From Megalobrama amblycephala (taxonomy: Eukaryota; Chordata; Actinopteri; Cypriniformes; Xenocyprididae), in the NCBI RefSeq assembly GCF_018812025.1, contig NC_063045.1, positions 20,377,420 through 20,441,419 of the forward strand: a stretch of 64,000 bases of DNA, in the 5' to 3' direction. Position numbers and translations under genes: made by a program. Within the stretch, counting starts at the first letter, position 1. Each line of letters starts with the position of its first letter. Positions 55,556-64,000 of the stretch are shown here, one piece after another. Below the pieces are notes generated by a model. That model did not search any database, was not told where the DNA came from, and worked only from the letters and a program-made list of their open reading frames with translations.

Positions 55556-56570
55556 GGTCTATGCTGCGTGTAGAGCACCAGCTAGCAAAGACTGACCACT
55601 TCTGGGCGTAGAGGCATCTCGTGGACGGAGCTCTTGCCTGTGAAATGGTATCTAGCACATTCCTGGGGAGGTTAGACGGCTCCCGTCGAGGATCCACAGA
55701 TGTAGAGCCCAAAGCTCTGGCTGTGGGTGCCAGATTGTTCTGTTCGCCTGAGAGAGGAGATCCCGTCTCAGGGGAATTGGCCATGGGGCTTTTGTGGAAA
55801 GCCGAAACAGCTCCGAGGTCCAAACCTGGCTCCTCCAGAGTGGGGCCACCAACAGAACTTTGTGTCTGTCCTCTCTGATCCGTCTGACGACCTGAGGGAT
55901 CAGGGCGATCGGAGGAAAGGCGTAAAGAAGGGTATTGGGCCAGATGTGGGCCAATGCGTCGTCCTTCTTGGAGAAATAAGTTGGGCAATGAGAGTTGTCT
56001 CCTGAGGCAAAGAGGTCCACCTCTGCTTTCCCGAAAAACTCCCATATGGTTTGAACAGTCTGGGGGTGGAGCATCCACCCGTCCGAGGGGATGTTGTTCC
56101 GAGACAGCATGTCTGCTCCCAGATTGCTTTTCCCAGGTATATGAGTCGCTTTGAGTGAGCGAACACTTGGGGAAGCCCATTCCAGAAGGCGTTTCGCCAG
56201 AGCGTATAAGCGGCTGGACGAAAGACCCCCCTGGCGATTTATATATGAGACCACTGTCATACTGTCCGATTGGACTAGGACGTGGCGATCCGTCAGACGA
56301 GAATGGAAGGCTTGGAAGGCTCGTATCACTGCCAATAATTCGAGGCAGTTGATGTGAAGGCGGCTTTCCTCGTGTGTCCACGAGCCGAAAGCTGGGCTGC
56401 CTTCGCACAGGGCACCCCAACCTGAGTTGGATGCGTCTGTCGAGAGAACCGTCCTTCGTGTTACTGCCTGTAGGGGTACTCCTAGAGTGAACCAAGTAGG
56501 GTTCATCCAAGGTTTCAGAGCCATCAAACAGGCCTGATTGACCTTGAGGCGAAGGCACCCGTGACGCCAA
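55533..56570 (-). pseudogene. Truncated recombinase frame of DIRS copy 2
   Basis: A 345-codon open frame is homologous to the overlap part of the 825-codon frame of copy 1. It runs to TISQARAPSTRCLYAQKW, then FASWCSTRSIDP, and is cut by the rearrangement at about 55555. All catalytic residues (Arg, His-x-x-Arg, Tyr) are missing. As in copy 1, most of it overlaps the RT frame in another phase. Confidence 0.85.
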
Positions 56571-57832
56571 GCGTAAGGAGGGACCCGGGTTTTCAGCCAG
56601 AACTGCAGGGGCCGCATGCGAAGCAGGCCGAGCTGGAGCACTGGGGAGGCAGAAGCCATGAGCCCTAGCAACCTCTGGAAGAGCTTCAGAGGGAGGTAGG
56701 CCTTGTTCTTGACGGAAGCCGCGAGCTGCTGAATAGCCAGAGCGCGCTCTGGTGAGACTACGGCCGTCATGCGGACCGAGTCAAACACTGCACCCAGGAA
56801 CGAAATTCGTTGAGTGGGGAGTAGTGAGCTCTTGGCTAGGTTGACCCTGAGACCCAGGCACTGTAAGTGGCTGAGGAGCACGGATCTGTGGTGTTCTAGT
56901 TCCGAACGCGAGCTGGCCAGGATGAGCCAGTCGTCGAGGTAATTCAAAACTCGTATTCCCATCTGTCTCAGAGGGGAAAGAGCCGCATTCATGCACATCG
57001 TGAAAGTGCGGGGGGCCAGGGAGAGCCCGAAGGAGAGGACCGTGTACTGATAAGCCACACCCTCAAATGCGAATCTCAAGAATCGCCTGTGATGGGGGGC
57101 TATCTGGATGTGAAAGTAAGCGTCTGTCAGATCCAGCGAGCAAAACCAATCCTCGTGGCAAATCTGCGCGAGGATTTGTTTCAGCGTCAGGACTTTGAAC
57201 TTTCGCTTCATAAGGGAAAGGTTCAACAACCTGAGGTCCAAAATGGGTCTGAGACCGCCGTTTTTCTTGGGTACCAGAAAGTAGCGGCTGTAAAAGCCCG
57301 ACTCGCTTTCTGGAAAAGGGACTGTTTCTATAGCCCCTTTTCTGAGTAGAGTTACAACCTCGGCTCGGAGGACATGAACGTCGTCCGCTTGTACCACGGT
57401 CTGGATGACCCCTCCAAATCGCGGAGGTCTTCTGGTGAACTGGAGCGAGTAACCCTGGATTACGACTTTTAGAATCCATCTTGACACCCCGGGGATGGCT
57501 TTCCAAGCCTCGGCCCGTGTGGCAAGAGGGAGGATTACGTCGGGTGACGGCCCGAGAGAGGGCGGGCCGGACACCGGGAGTGATGGAAGAGGAAATTTGC
57601 TCTTTTGTGAAATGTTTAAAAATAGGGTCGCCGTTAAAACGGCGGTTGGGGAGGGCACAATACTTGTGGGCCCTGTGGCAGCAGGCTGTGTTATTCCCGC
57701 GCCCAGAGATGAACGAGGCGGAGGGGAATTTGCACGAAGGAGCTTCTGGGGTGGTCCGGCCGCGGCGGGACATGCCCCAGTCCTCTTCCTTAACAGATCA
57801 GGATGACTTTGGAGTCGCCGGGTCCAGCGCAA
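55652..57832 (-). CDS. DIRS RT-RNase H-methyltransferase-like polyprotein, copy 2 (726 aa)
   Basis: Homologous throughout to the 711-residue protein of copy 1. RT blocks VPKKNGGLRPILDLRLLN, SLDLTDAYFHI, LSFGLSLAP and NYLDDWL are followed by RNase H acids in STDASN, NCLELL, QSDSMT and GADMLSR, then DLFAS, AFPPIALIP and LLVAPLW of the methyltransferase-like part. No frameshift or stop in 726 codons, although gag and recombinase of this copy are broken. It could still supply reverse transcriptase if transcribed. Confidence 0.9.
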   Translation of the reverse strand: MRWTRRLQSHPDLLRKRTGACPAAAGPPQKLLRANSPPPRSSLGAGITQPAATGPTSIVPSPTAVLTATLFLNISQKSKFPLPSLPVSGPPSLGPSPDVILPLATRAEAWKAIPGVSRWILKVVIQGYSLQFTRRPPRFGGVIQTVVQADDVHVLRAEVVTLLRKGAIETVPFPESESGFYSRYFLVPKKNGGLRPILDLRLLNLSLMKRKFKVLTLKQILAQICHEDWFCSLDLTDAYFHIQIAPHHRRFLRFAFEGVAYQYTVLSFGLSLAPRTFTMCMNAALSPLRQMGIRVLNYLDDWLILASSRSELEHHRSVLLSHLQCLGLRVNLAKSSLLPTQRISFLGAVFDSVRMTAVVSPERALAIQQLAASVKNKAYLPLKLFQRLLGLMASASPVLQLGLLRMRPLQFWLKTRVPPYAWRHGCLRLKVNQACLMALKPWMNPTWFTLGVPLQAVTRRTVLSTDASNSGWGALCEGSPAFGSWTHEESRLHINCLELLAVIRAFQAFHSRLTDRHVLVQSDSMTVVSYINRQGGLSSSRLYALAKRLLEWASPSVRSLKATHIPGKSNLGADMLSRNNIPSDGWMLHPQTVQTIWEFFGKAEVDLFASGDNSHCPTYFSKKDDALAHIWPNTLLYAFPPIALIPQVVRRIREDRHKVLLVAPLWRSQVWTSELFRLSTKAPWPIPLRRDLLSQANRTIWHPQPELWALHLWILDGSRLTSPGMC

Positions 57833-59035
57833 TCCTGGGCCGGGGTCCCTGGCGTCTCGGGAAGGGTGGGCGCTTAGAAGGGCGCGAGCGCTGGCAGTGC
57901 TCCTTGGGCGGCGCTGCTTGGGAAGCGGAGGGAGCGGGCTTCGTCTGCTGAGCCGGTGAAGGCCTGGGGCGGCTAGAAGCAGACGCAGAGCTCGAGCGCT
58001 TGGGTAAGAAGTGTCTCATGGCCTGAGACGACTTCTGTGCAGCCGTGAAGCGCTCCGTGAAACCTTCCACTGCCAGCCCAAAGAGTCCTGACGGAGAGAC
58101 GGGGGCATCCAAGAAGGCCGTCTTGTCCTGATCCTTAATTTTCATCAGGTTCAGCCACAGGTGGCGCTCCAGCACAACGAGGCTGGCCATGGATCTGCCA
58201 ATGGCCTGGGCCGTGGCTTTCGTGGCCCGCAGGGCTAAATCTGTGGCGCTGCGGAGGTCCCGAAAAGCAGGTGCATCAGTGCCGGACTCGTCCAATGAGC
58301 GGAGGAGTTTGGCCTGGAATACTTGGAAGATGGCCATGGAGTGTAGTGCTGAAGCGGCTTGGCCCGCTGAGGCGTAGGCCCTTCCTGCCAGGGCGGAGGT
58401 CGTCCTGCAGGGCTTGGACGGGAGGGCTCTCTTCGTCTTCCATCCCACAGCCGCGGGAGGACAGAGGTGAGCGGCCACTGCTTCATCCAAGGGCGGCAGA
58501 TGCTCGTAGCCCTTTTCTTCCGAGCCGTCCACAGAGGTGAGGGCTGAGCGGTGTGAAGTATGCAGGCGGGCAGAGTAAGAGGCGCGCCACGACTTCGTTA
58601 GCTCCTCATGGACTTCTGGGAAGAAGGGAGCGGAGCGCTGGCGAGGGGCCTGACGACGACCTGGGAGGAACCACTCATCCAGGCGGCTCCTAGATGGCTC
58701 CTCTGGAGGGGCCCAATCGAGGTCGAGGTCTTCGACGGCCTTGGACAGGACACGGAAGAGCTCGGCGTCCATGCCCGTACCGTGGTCGATGGGCTCCAAG
58801 GAAGGCAGGGGGCGGGGTCGTCCGACTCGCCAACCCAGGCTTCTGGCTCAGAGGCTGCCATGGACACAGAGTCGAAGAGGGGCTCTTCGTCGGATCCGCC
58901 AAATGAGACGAGGTCGCTCGCATCTGCTGAGGGACGCTGGTCAGGGCGGGAGAACAAGACGGGGGATTGCTCTCTGCTGGGAGAGGGCGAGGCACGCGGG
59001 TGCTGAGCCGACGTGGGCTCGCCCATCTCCATGCG
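57798..59035 (-). pseudogene. DIRS gag-like protein, copy 2, frameshifted
   Basis: 58799-57798 encodes 333 residues matching copy 1 from MDAELFR.LSKAVE to the basic C-terminus. The preceding part (SPVLFSRPDQRPSADASDL and on) lies in another frame, open from 59431 to 58598. Comparison places a net one-base loss between 58800 and 58815. Upstream of about 59035 the sequence no longer matches, and the Cys-pair module of copy 1 is absent. Non-functional as gag. Confidence 0.85.
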
Positions 59036-59560
59036 CTGAACCGCTCTGCCCCGCAGAGGGGGCGCGCCGGATGGCGGCAGGAGACCCGCTGAGAAGCGGC
59101 CGGTCGCAGGAAGCGGGAGGCGGCGGCTCGTCGACAGTGCGAAGGCGGCAGTCGGCGAGGGCGCGGGCGCTGCGGGGATCCGGCGAGTAGGCTGGGTCCG
59201 CTGCAGGGCCTTGTCAATGGCGGCGAAGCGTCTTCTCAGGCGGCGAGCTTCTTTCCCGGCGAGCAGGCTTCGGCGAGGATCAGCGAAGAGAAGTTCAGTC
59301 GTCGCTGAAGGAGAAAGGACTGATGGCCTATGGCGACTCGCCCGCTTATATAGCACATTACCCCGCCCCTTTTGGCGGGAATGTGCGCACGCTCTCTTCT
59401 CATAGGCCGCGCAGATAAGCCGCGCCGCCATTGGTTCAACAACTTGTCTATGAGTGAACCAATGACGGTGCAGTTACACTGCGTTATTGAAAAGGCTTCA
59501 GTGGCGGGGAAAAAGGGAGACTTTTCCCCCATACGCAGTACGAGTGAAATATCGAAAGGG

Positions 59561-60457
59561 AACAAGAGTTCATGGAAATGACATACAGTGAGTCTCAAAC
59601 TCCATTGTTTCCTCCTTCTTATATAAATCTCATTTGTTTAAAAGACCTCCGAAGAACAGGCGAATCTCAACATAACACCGACTGTTACGTAACAGTCGGG
59701 GTGTACGCCCCCAATATTTGCATATGCCAGCCCACGTTTCCAACATTATAAAAGGCATTAGACAAGGGCAGCCAGTATTAACGTCTGGATGTGCACAACC
59801 AAATCATCAGACTAGGTAAGCAAGCAAGAACAATAGCGAAAAATGGCAGATGGAGCAATAATAACTGACATGATAACATGATATTTTTAGTGATATTTGT
59901 AAACTGTCTTTCTAAATGTTTCGTTAGCATGTTGCTAATGTACTGTTAAATGTGGTTAAAGTTACCATCGGTTATTACTGTATTCACAGAGATAAGAGCC
60001 GTCGTTATTTTCATTTTTAAACACTTGCAGTCTGTATAATGCATAAACACAACCTCTCCAACAGTGTAGCATTAGCCGTTAGCCACGGAGCACTATCAAA
60101 CTCATTCAAAATCAGAAGTAAACAATATAAGAGTATACAATACTCACATAATCCGACGCATGCATGCCGCATGCATGACGAACACTTTGTAAAGATCCAT
60201 TTTGAGGCTTATATTAGCTGTGTAAACTTTGTTAAGGCACTGTTTAAGGCAAGCGCGAGCTCTGTGGGCGGAGAGCACGGGATTTAAAGGGGCCGCAGCA
60301 TAAAATCGGCGCGTTTATAATGATGCCCCAAAATAGGCAGTTAAAAAAATTAATAAAAAAAAATGTATGGGGTATTTTGAGCTGAAACTTCACAGACACA
60401 TTCAGAGGACACCTTAGACTTATATTACATCTTTTAAAAACATAATCTAGGGCACCT
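59561..60457. mobile_element. TTAA-flanked element, copy 3, right part
   Basis: It continues the host repeat from AACAAGAGTTC and ends CTAGGGCACCT before TTAA (60458-60461). The left 50 bases of the family are lost at the rearranged DIRS end. It contains CATGATAACATGATATTTTT (59870-59889), the unoccupied version of the DIRS copy 1 site. Confidence 0.9.
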
Positions 60458-60461
60458 TTAA

Positions 60462-61230
60462 ATAATGTGTTTTTTAAATATACTTTCAGTGCATTGTTAC
60501 AATGATCATTTTCAGCACACAGTTAAAATATACCTCAAATATATTTTTATAAAGTGCAAATAAATACACTTTTAAAAAATAAACTGAACTTGCACTTCAA
60601 GTATATTTTTCTAAAATATATTTGCACATCCCCATTTCCTCGCTTCCTTCCCTCACGTCTTAGCTTCACCCTGTTATGATGCGAGGGAAGGATATCCACG
60701 CTCATGACTCTGCAGAAAGCTTTATCGTTCTTCATGTAACAAATGCCCTCAACATAGGTTGTAGCAATGGACCAGATTTTAGGTTAGTGGAGAACAGATT
60801 TAATACTAGCAGCAAATTAATAATAGAATCATGTAAGGAAAATACTCCAAAAATATATATATTCAGCACTCACATAAACAACATGAACAAGATTTGGAAA
60901 CAAAAAACAATAAATACAATAAAATTGATACACAAAATACTGATTCCTACTGATTAAAGAATTTGATCTACCTTATTGTTGTTTACATAGATAGATCACA
61001 TATACAAATGTACGGAGCCCCCAAAGGGACATGGTGGTGGGGGGTGGGAGGAAAAAATATGTATCACGGAGTCAACATCCACGCATCGTGGAAAGCTCTT
61101 GTAAATAATTGAAATAATTTGGAGAACTGACATGGAACTTTAATGTGGTGAAGACTTGCCTGGAACTTTTTTTTTCAATGTGTCGATCCAATCAGAATCA
61201 AGCATTTTAGAAAGCTGTAGTATAAGCTGG
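60462..61230. other. Repeat DNA, no gene
   Basis: 60462-60620 is AAGTATATTTT-type AT-rich repeat. The remainder, including a 93-codon frame at 60676-60957, shows nothing I recognise. Confidence 0.5.
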
Positions 61231-61234
61231 GTTT

Positions 61235-61385
61235 TATTGGTATGTGCTGATTAAGTTGATATAGAATGCCTTTCAGCCATAATGACATAATTGTAAGAGT
61301 AGTCCTTGTATATCCTGGATCAAAATGATAGATTTTGGCCTTTTTGTAATGATATTGTGCTTTTAAGGGTAACAAACTACATACC
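61235..61385 (+). pseudogene. Very decayed protease relic (intron 1 and exon 3 pieces)
   Basis: TTGGTATGTGCTGATTAAGT matches the intron 1 text before exon 2 of the other loci. AATGATATTGTGCTTTTAAG followed by GGTAACAAACTACATACCAG matches the end of exon 3 (Asp102 region) plus its donor and intron start. The intervening exon 2 is gone. It lies 230 bases before locus E. Confidence 0.65.
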
Positions 61386-61560
61386 AGCTGTATTCTGAGC
61401 TGTAAAATATTTCAGTACCAAAATGCATGCATACATGCCTAGTTCTTATCTATCATTAGACTGAATGCAAGACCGGAAAGATTAACAGGAACATTATCTT
61501 TTCATCACTCTGTTACTCATACTGCAAGAAGAACAAAGACTTCAGTAACTCCACCCCCAT

Positions 61561-61613
61561 TTACAGTATATTTATACAGTGTTTTGCCATGAGAAATCAG
61601 TGTCATCTTCATC
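61561..61613 (+). promoter_or_regulatory. Core promoter of protease locus E
   Basis: ATATTTATACAG (61568-61579) is the TATA region, ending 34 bases before the ATG at 61614. It is preceded by CTCCACCCCC, as in loci A and C. The upstream CAAGGATTAGCAAGAA block of A and C is not recognisable here. Confidence 0.55.
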
Positions 61614-63396
61614 ATGACCATCATCATCTCTCTGCTCCTGCTGGCCTCTCTGCTGCCACACCTGACCTTCACTGGTGAGACTGGTGATTATATAACAGTA
61701 TATTATGATGATTTTTAAGATGATGTTTAATTTTATGTGCTGAATAAGTTGACTGACAGCACTATCTCTCTCTCAGCTCGTGTGAATGTGGGTATAGTGA
61801 ACGGCACAGAAGCCAAACCTCACTCCAGACCTTACATGGTTTCTCTTCAGAAGAACAGGAATCATATCTGTGGTGGATTCCTCATTTCTGATCAGTTTGT
61901 CTTGACTGCCGCACATTGCTGGAACGGGTAAGAGCTTGTTTAGAAATCACTTTTGACTGACACAACGACAGCAGTGCAACCACACCGTGTATCATATGAC
62001 ATAAATGACCATCATGACTTTATCTTTTAACAGAAAAGAGGTACTGACGGTTGTGGTTGGTGCTCATGACTTAAGCAAGAGTTCAGATCGCATCGATGTG
62101 CTGTCCTACGAACCGCATCCAGACTACTTATTCAATCCTTGTCGGAATGACATCATGCTTTTGAAGGTGACAACCTGTAATATTTTTAGTTTTTAGTTGT
62201 TCAAATAGTTTCTGATCAGGATACAGTAGCTAAATTGTGACCCTTAAATTTCTTTTGCAACTACTTGCTGTAAGAAATAACAGAAAGGATTATTTTCTAA
62301 CATAAAGAAAAATGCCAAAAAAAAAAGAGTATGTCCTACTTTCTTCTTTTTTTTCTTTTCTTTTTTTTTTTTTGCTATGTGTAGGGAAAAAAAAGGGTAA
62401 AATGCTGAATATCTAAAAAATCATTGATAAATTCATTGTCACTTCTATACACCGCAGAAATTTTCTCATAATATACATTGCACATCACATTTCTCAGTGT
62501 GAAAATGGTTCGTTCGAAGATTTTCTCTCTTTAAATTCCTTTCCGTGAGCCTACTCTACTCTGTTTGGTCAAACGCCTAGTATGTTGTGATTGGTCTATA
62601 GTTAGAAATGAAATGCCTATGACCATATCTGAATTTCAACTCTGGGGGCTTCCTCAGCACTTATACACTGTGATACAAGCAGTATAGCAAAACAGGGGCA
62701 CTTTATGAGGCACTTAAAGTAAAATTTGCATAAACTATGCAAGAAAATTCACCTCTGCCTTCAGGGCTTTAACCTCACAGTTCAGTCTTGATGATTAAAT
62801 CTTTTATTATTAACGGTTGTGTTTTTGAATTACAGCTACAGGAAAAAGTCGAACAAAACAATGTTAAATGGATACCCTTACCAAAGAAAGGAGAAGACGT
62901 GGGAACAGATACTGTCTGTAGTGTTGCCGGCTGGGGAGGACAGACGATTAATGGCCTACCGACTAATCGTCTAATGGAGGCAAATGTGTCTATAATGAAC
63001 AACACAGAATGTAGCAATAAATGGGGAAGGTACTACTACAAAGAATCACAGATGATGTGCACATATGGCCCTGGTGGATCCTGCCGTGTATGTACAAAGA
63101 TGATTCACACACTTTAATAGTTAAGCTAATTTCTGAACTTAAGTTTAAACTGATACAGTATGCACTTTAGTGATGTGTTGATCTCTGTTTCTCCACAGTA
63201 TGATTCAGGAGGTCCTTTGGTTTGCAGATGGGAGTTTTACTTACTCAAACATGTTCTCAGGGCAGAAAGGAAAATGATTGGTTTACAGATTCAACCAATG
63301 AAATTGAAGCAGAGGCGGGATCAAGTTTTTTTTTTTTTTTTATTTGGCGGGATTCTAGATACGTTATCGACTGTTGATAGATCGCGGGTTTTGTAG
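61614..63396 (+). CDS. Granzyme/mast-cell-protease-like serine protease, locus E, C-terminus replaced (probable pseudogene)
   Basis: Exons: 61614-61674, 61777-61927, 62034-62166, 62836-63087 and 63199-63396, in phase, 264 codons. Signal [19 protein letters not shown]; mature [19 protein letters not shown]. His57 is in TAAHC, Asp102 in CRNDIMLLK, and Ser195 in DSGGPLVC, so the triad codons are all present. Exon 5 starts YDSGGP where relatives have GDSGGP, so Gly193 of the oxyanion hole is Tyr. After PLVC the family sequence stops at 63225 and unrelated DNA is read for about 57 codons ([16 protein letters not shown]...), including a Phe run. The 214-216 substrate strand and C-terminal helix are lost. 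Unless a real exon end lies beyond the window, no active enzyme is expected. Confidence 0.8.
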
Positions 63397-63690
63397 AGGT
63401 AAGTGAATTTACAATATTTTGTTAAAATTCTGAGATAAACGGCCTCTAAAATGTACTAAGATAATTGGGGAACATTGAAAATGCACAGAAATATCATCGT
63501 CTAATATCGGATCATTTGTATTTTGATTCGACTTCTAACTCCACTGCACATAAGCTGCTAATGGTCTAAATGGGGTTAAACAAGCTGTCTGTAAAGCCGA
63601 TATATGCGAAGACAGAACGGAAATAATTTCATATTGATGTTATTTTTGGTCAGCTATGCTGCTCTTAAAGCAGGAGTTACACCGTGTGTA
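63226..63690. other. Foreign DNA that breaks exon 5 of locus E
   Basis: From 63226 onward the sequence shares nothing with the 3' ends of loci A and C. It has a T-run at 63327-63342 and no recognisable ends within the window. Confidence 0.5.
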
Positions 63691-63696
63691 CTCCGC

Positions 63697-64000
63697 GCTG
63701 CTCTCAGGGCTGCAGTTCTCAATAGATTCATATCGCTGTTATTTTAGTGTACTATATGCTGCTCTCAGGGCTGCAGTACTCAATAGATTCATTTTACTGT
63801 GTTATTTTAGTGTACTATATGCTGCTCTCAGGGCTGCAGTACTCAATAGATTCATATCTGCTGTTATTTTAGTGTACTATATGCTGCTCTCAGGGCTGCA
63901 GTACTCAATAGATTCATTTTACTGTGTTATTTTAGTGTACTATATGCTGCTCTCAGGGCTGCAGTACTCAATAGATTCATATCGCTGTTATTTTAGTGTA
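63697..64000. repeat. 61-63-base tandem repeat with alternating unit types
   Basis: GCTGCTCTCAGGGCTGCAG recurs at 63697, 63758, 63821, 63883 and 63946. Units alternate between a form with CATATCGCTGTTATT or CATATCTGCTGTTATT and a form with CATTTTACTGTGTTATT. The array runs off the window. Confidence 0.95.

Larger units (their letters stand above)
55187..59563 (-). mobile_element. DIRS-type retrotransposon, copy 2, rearranged
   Basis: The minus-strand order gag-like, RT-RNase H, start of recombinase is as in copy 1, about 80-85% alike by eye. The right end is regular and finishes CGAAAGGGAAC (AAC 59561-59563), joined to AAGAGTTC of the third TTAA element. In the empty copies that place reads AAATAACAAGAGTTC. 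The left part is abnormal: 55187-55555 is the terminal repeat plus ICR in reversed orientation, fused at about 55555 to the middle of the recombinase start. Roughly 1 kb of recombinase coding sequence and the left half of the host repeat are lost. This copy cannot integrate by itself. Confidence 0.9.

Overview
The window is vertebrate genomic DNA, most likely from a cyprinid-type teleost. Coding sequence is split into short exons with GT/AG borders. The DNA is AT-rich and crowded with fish-type mobile elements: Tc1/mariner, hAT, TTAA-flanked DNA elements, DIRS tyrosine-recombinase retrotransposons, Ty3/Gypsy pieces and small LTR elements. Nothing bacterial or viral is present as an independent replicon. 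The species assignment is an inference from repeat content.

The host gene content is one tandem cluster of S1A serine proteases of the granzyme / mast-cell-protease / duodenase type, all on the + strand. Locus A (12205-13769) has five exons, but exon 3 is frameshifted and carries stops. Locus B (31591-32016) keeps only exons 2 and 3. Locus C (34722-44738) has five in-phase exons encoding 244 residues, but the catalytic Asp102 codon reads Asn. Locus D (53759-54117) is a broken exon 2-3 pair. Locus E (61614-63396) has four good exons and a fifth whose end is replaced by unrelated DNA, with Tyr in place of oxyanion-hole Gly193. Two further relics lie at 11477-11641 and 61235-61385. Loci A, C and E share a core promoter (a TATA box about 40-50 bases before the ATG), and A and C also share an upstream block. 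The cluster looks like birth-and-death evolution in which no member of this window is clearly a complete, active protease.

Layout: 1-2270 nothing recognised; 2270-4229 microsatellite plus two opposed Tc1-like copies; 4230-11200 repeats, including TTAA elements with a nested LTR end and a Tc1 piece; 11477-13868 relic and locus A; 14165-19400 two AT-rich tandem arrays flanking a possible spliced minus-strand unit with a promoter-like start; 19433-23011 inverted-repeat DNA with a dated hAT insertion, and a TTAA element; 24659-31442 a second TTAA element split by a full-length DIRS retrotransposon (25025-30841); 31591-33900 locus B with Tc1 and Gypsy debris; 34501-44879 locus C, whose introns 2 and 3 are swollen by nested elements; 45000-53200 repeats, including a complete short LTR element (51236-52428); 53759-55024 locus D and a solo LTR; 55187-60461 a rearranged second DIRS copy inside a third TTAA element; 61235-64000 locus E and a tandem array running off the end.

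The most informative structures are the DIRS copies. The first carries gag, RT-RNase H-methyltransferase and tyrosine-recombinase frames, inverted terminal repeats, and an internal complementary region that is a joined copy of both ends with a shared GTT/AAC core. Sister copies of the host repeat in the same window supply natural empty sites, so the integration junction can be read directly.
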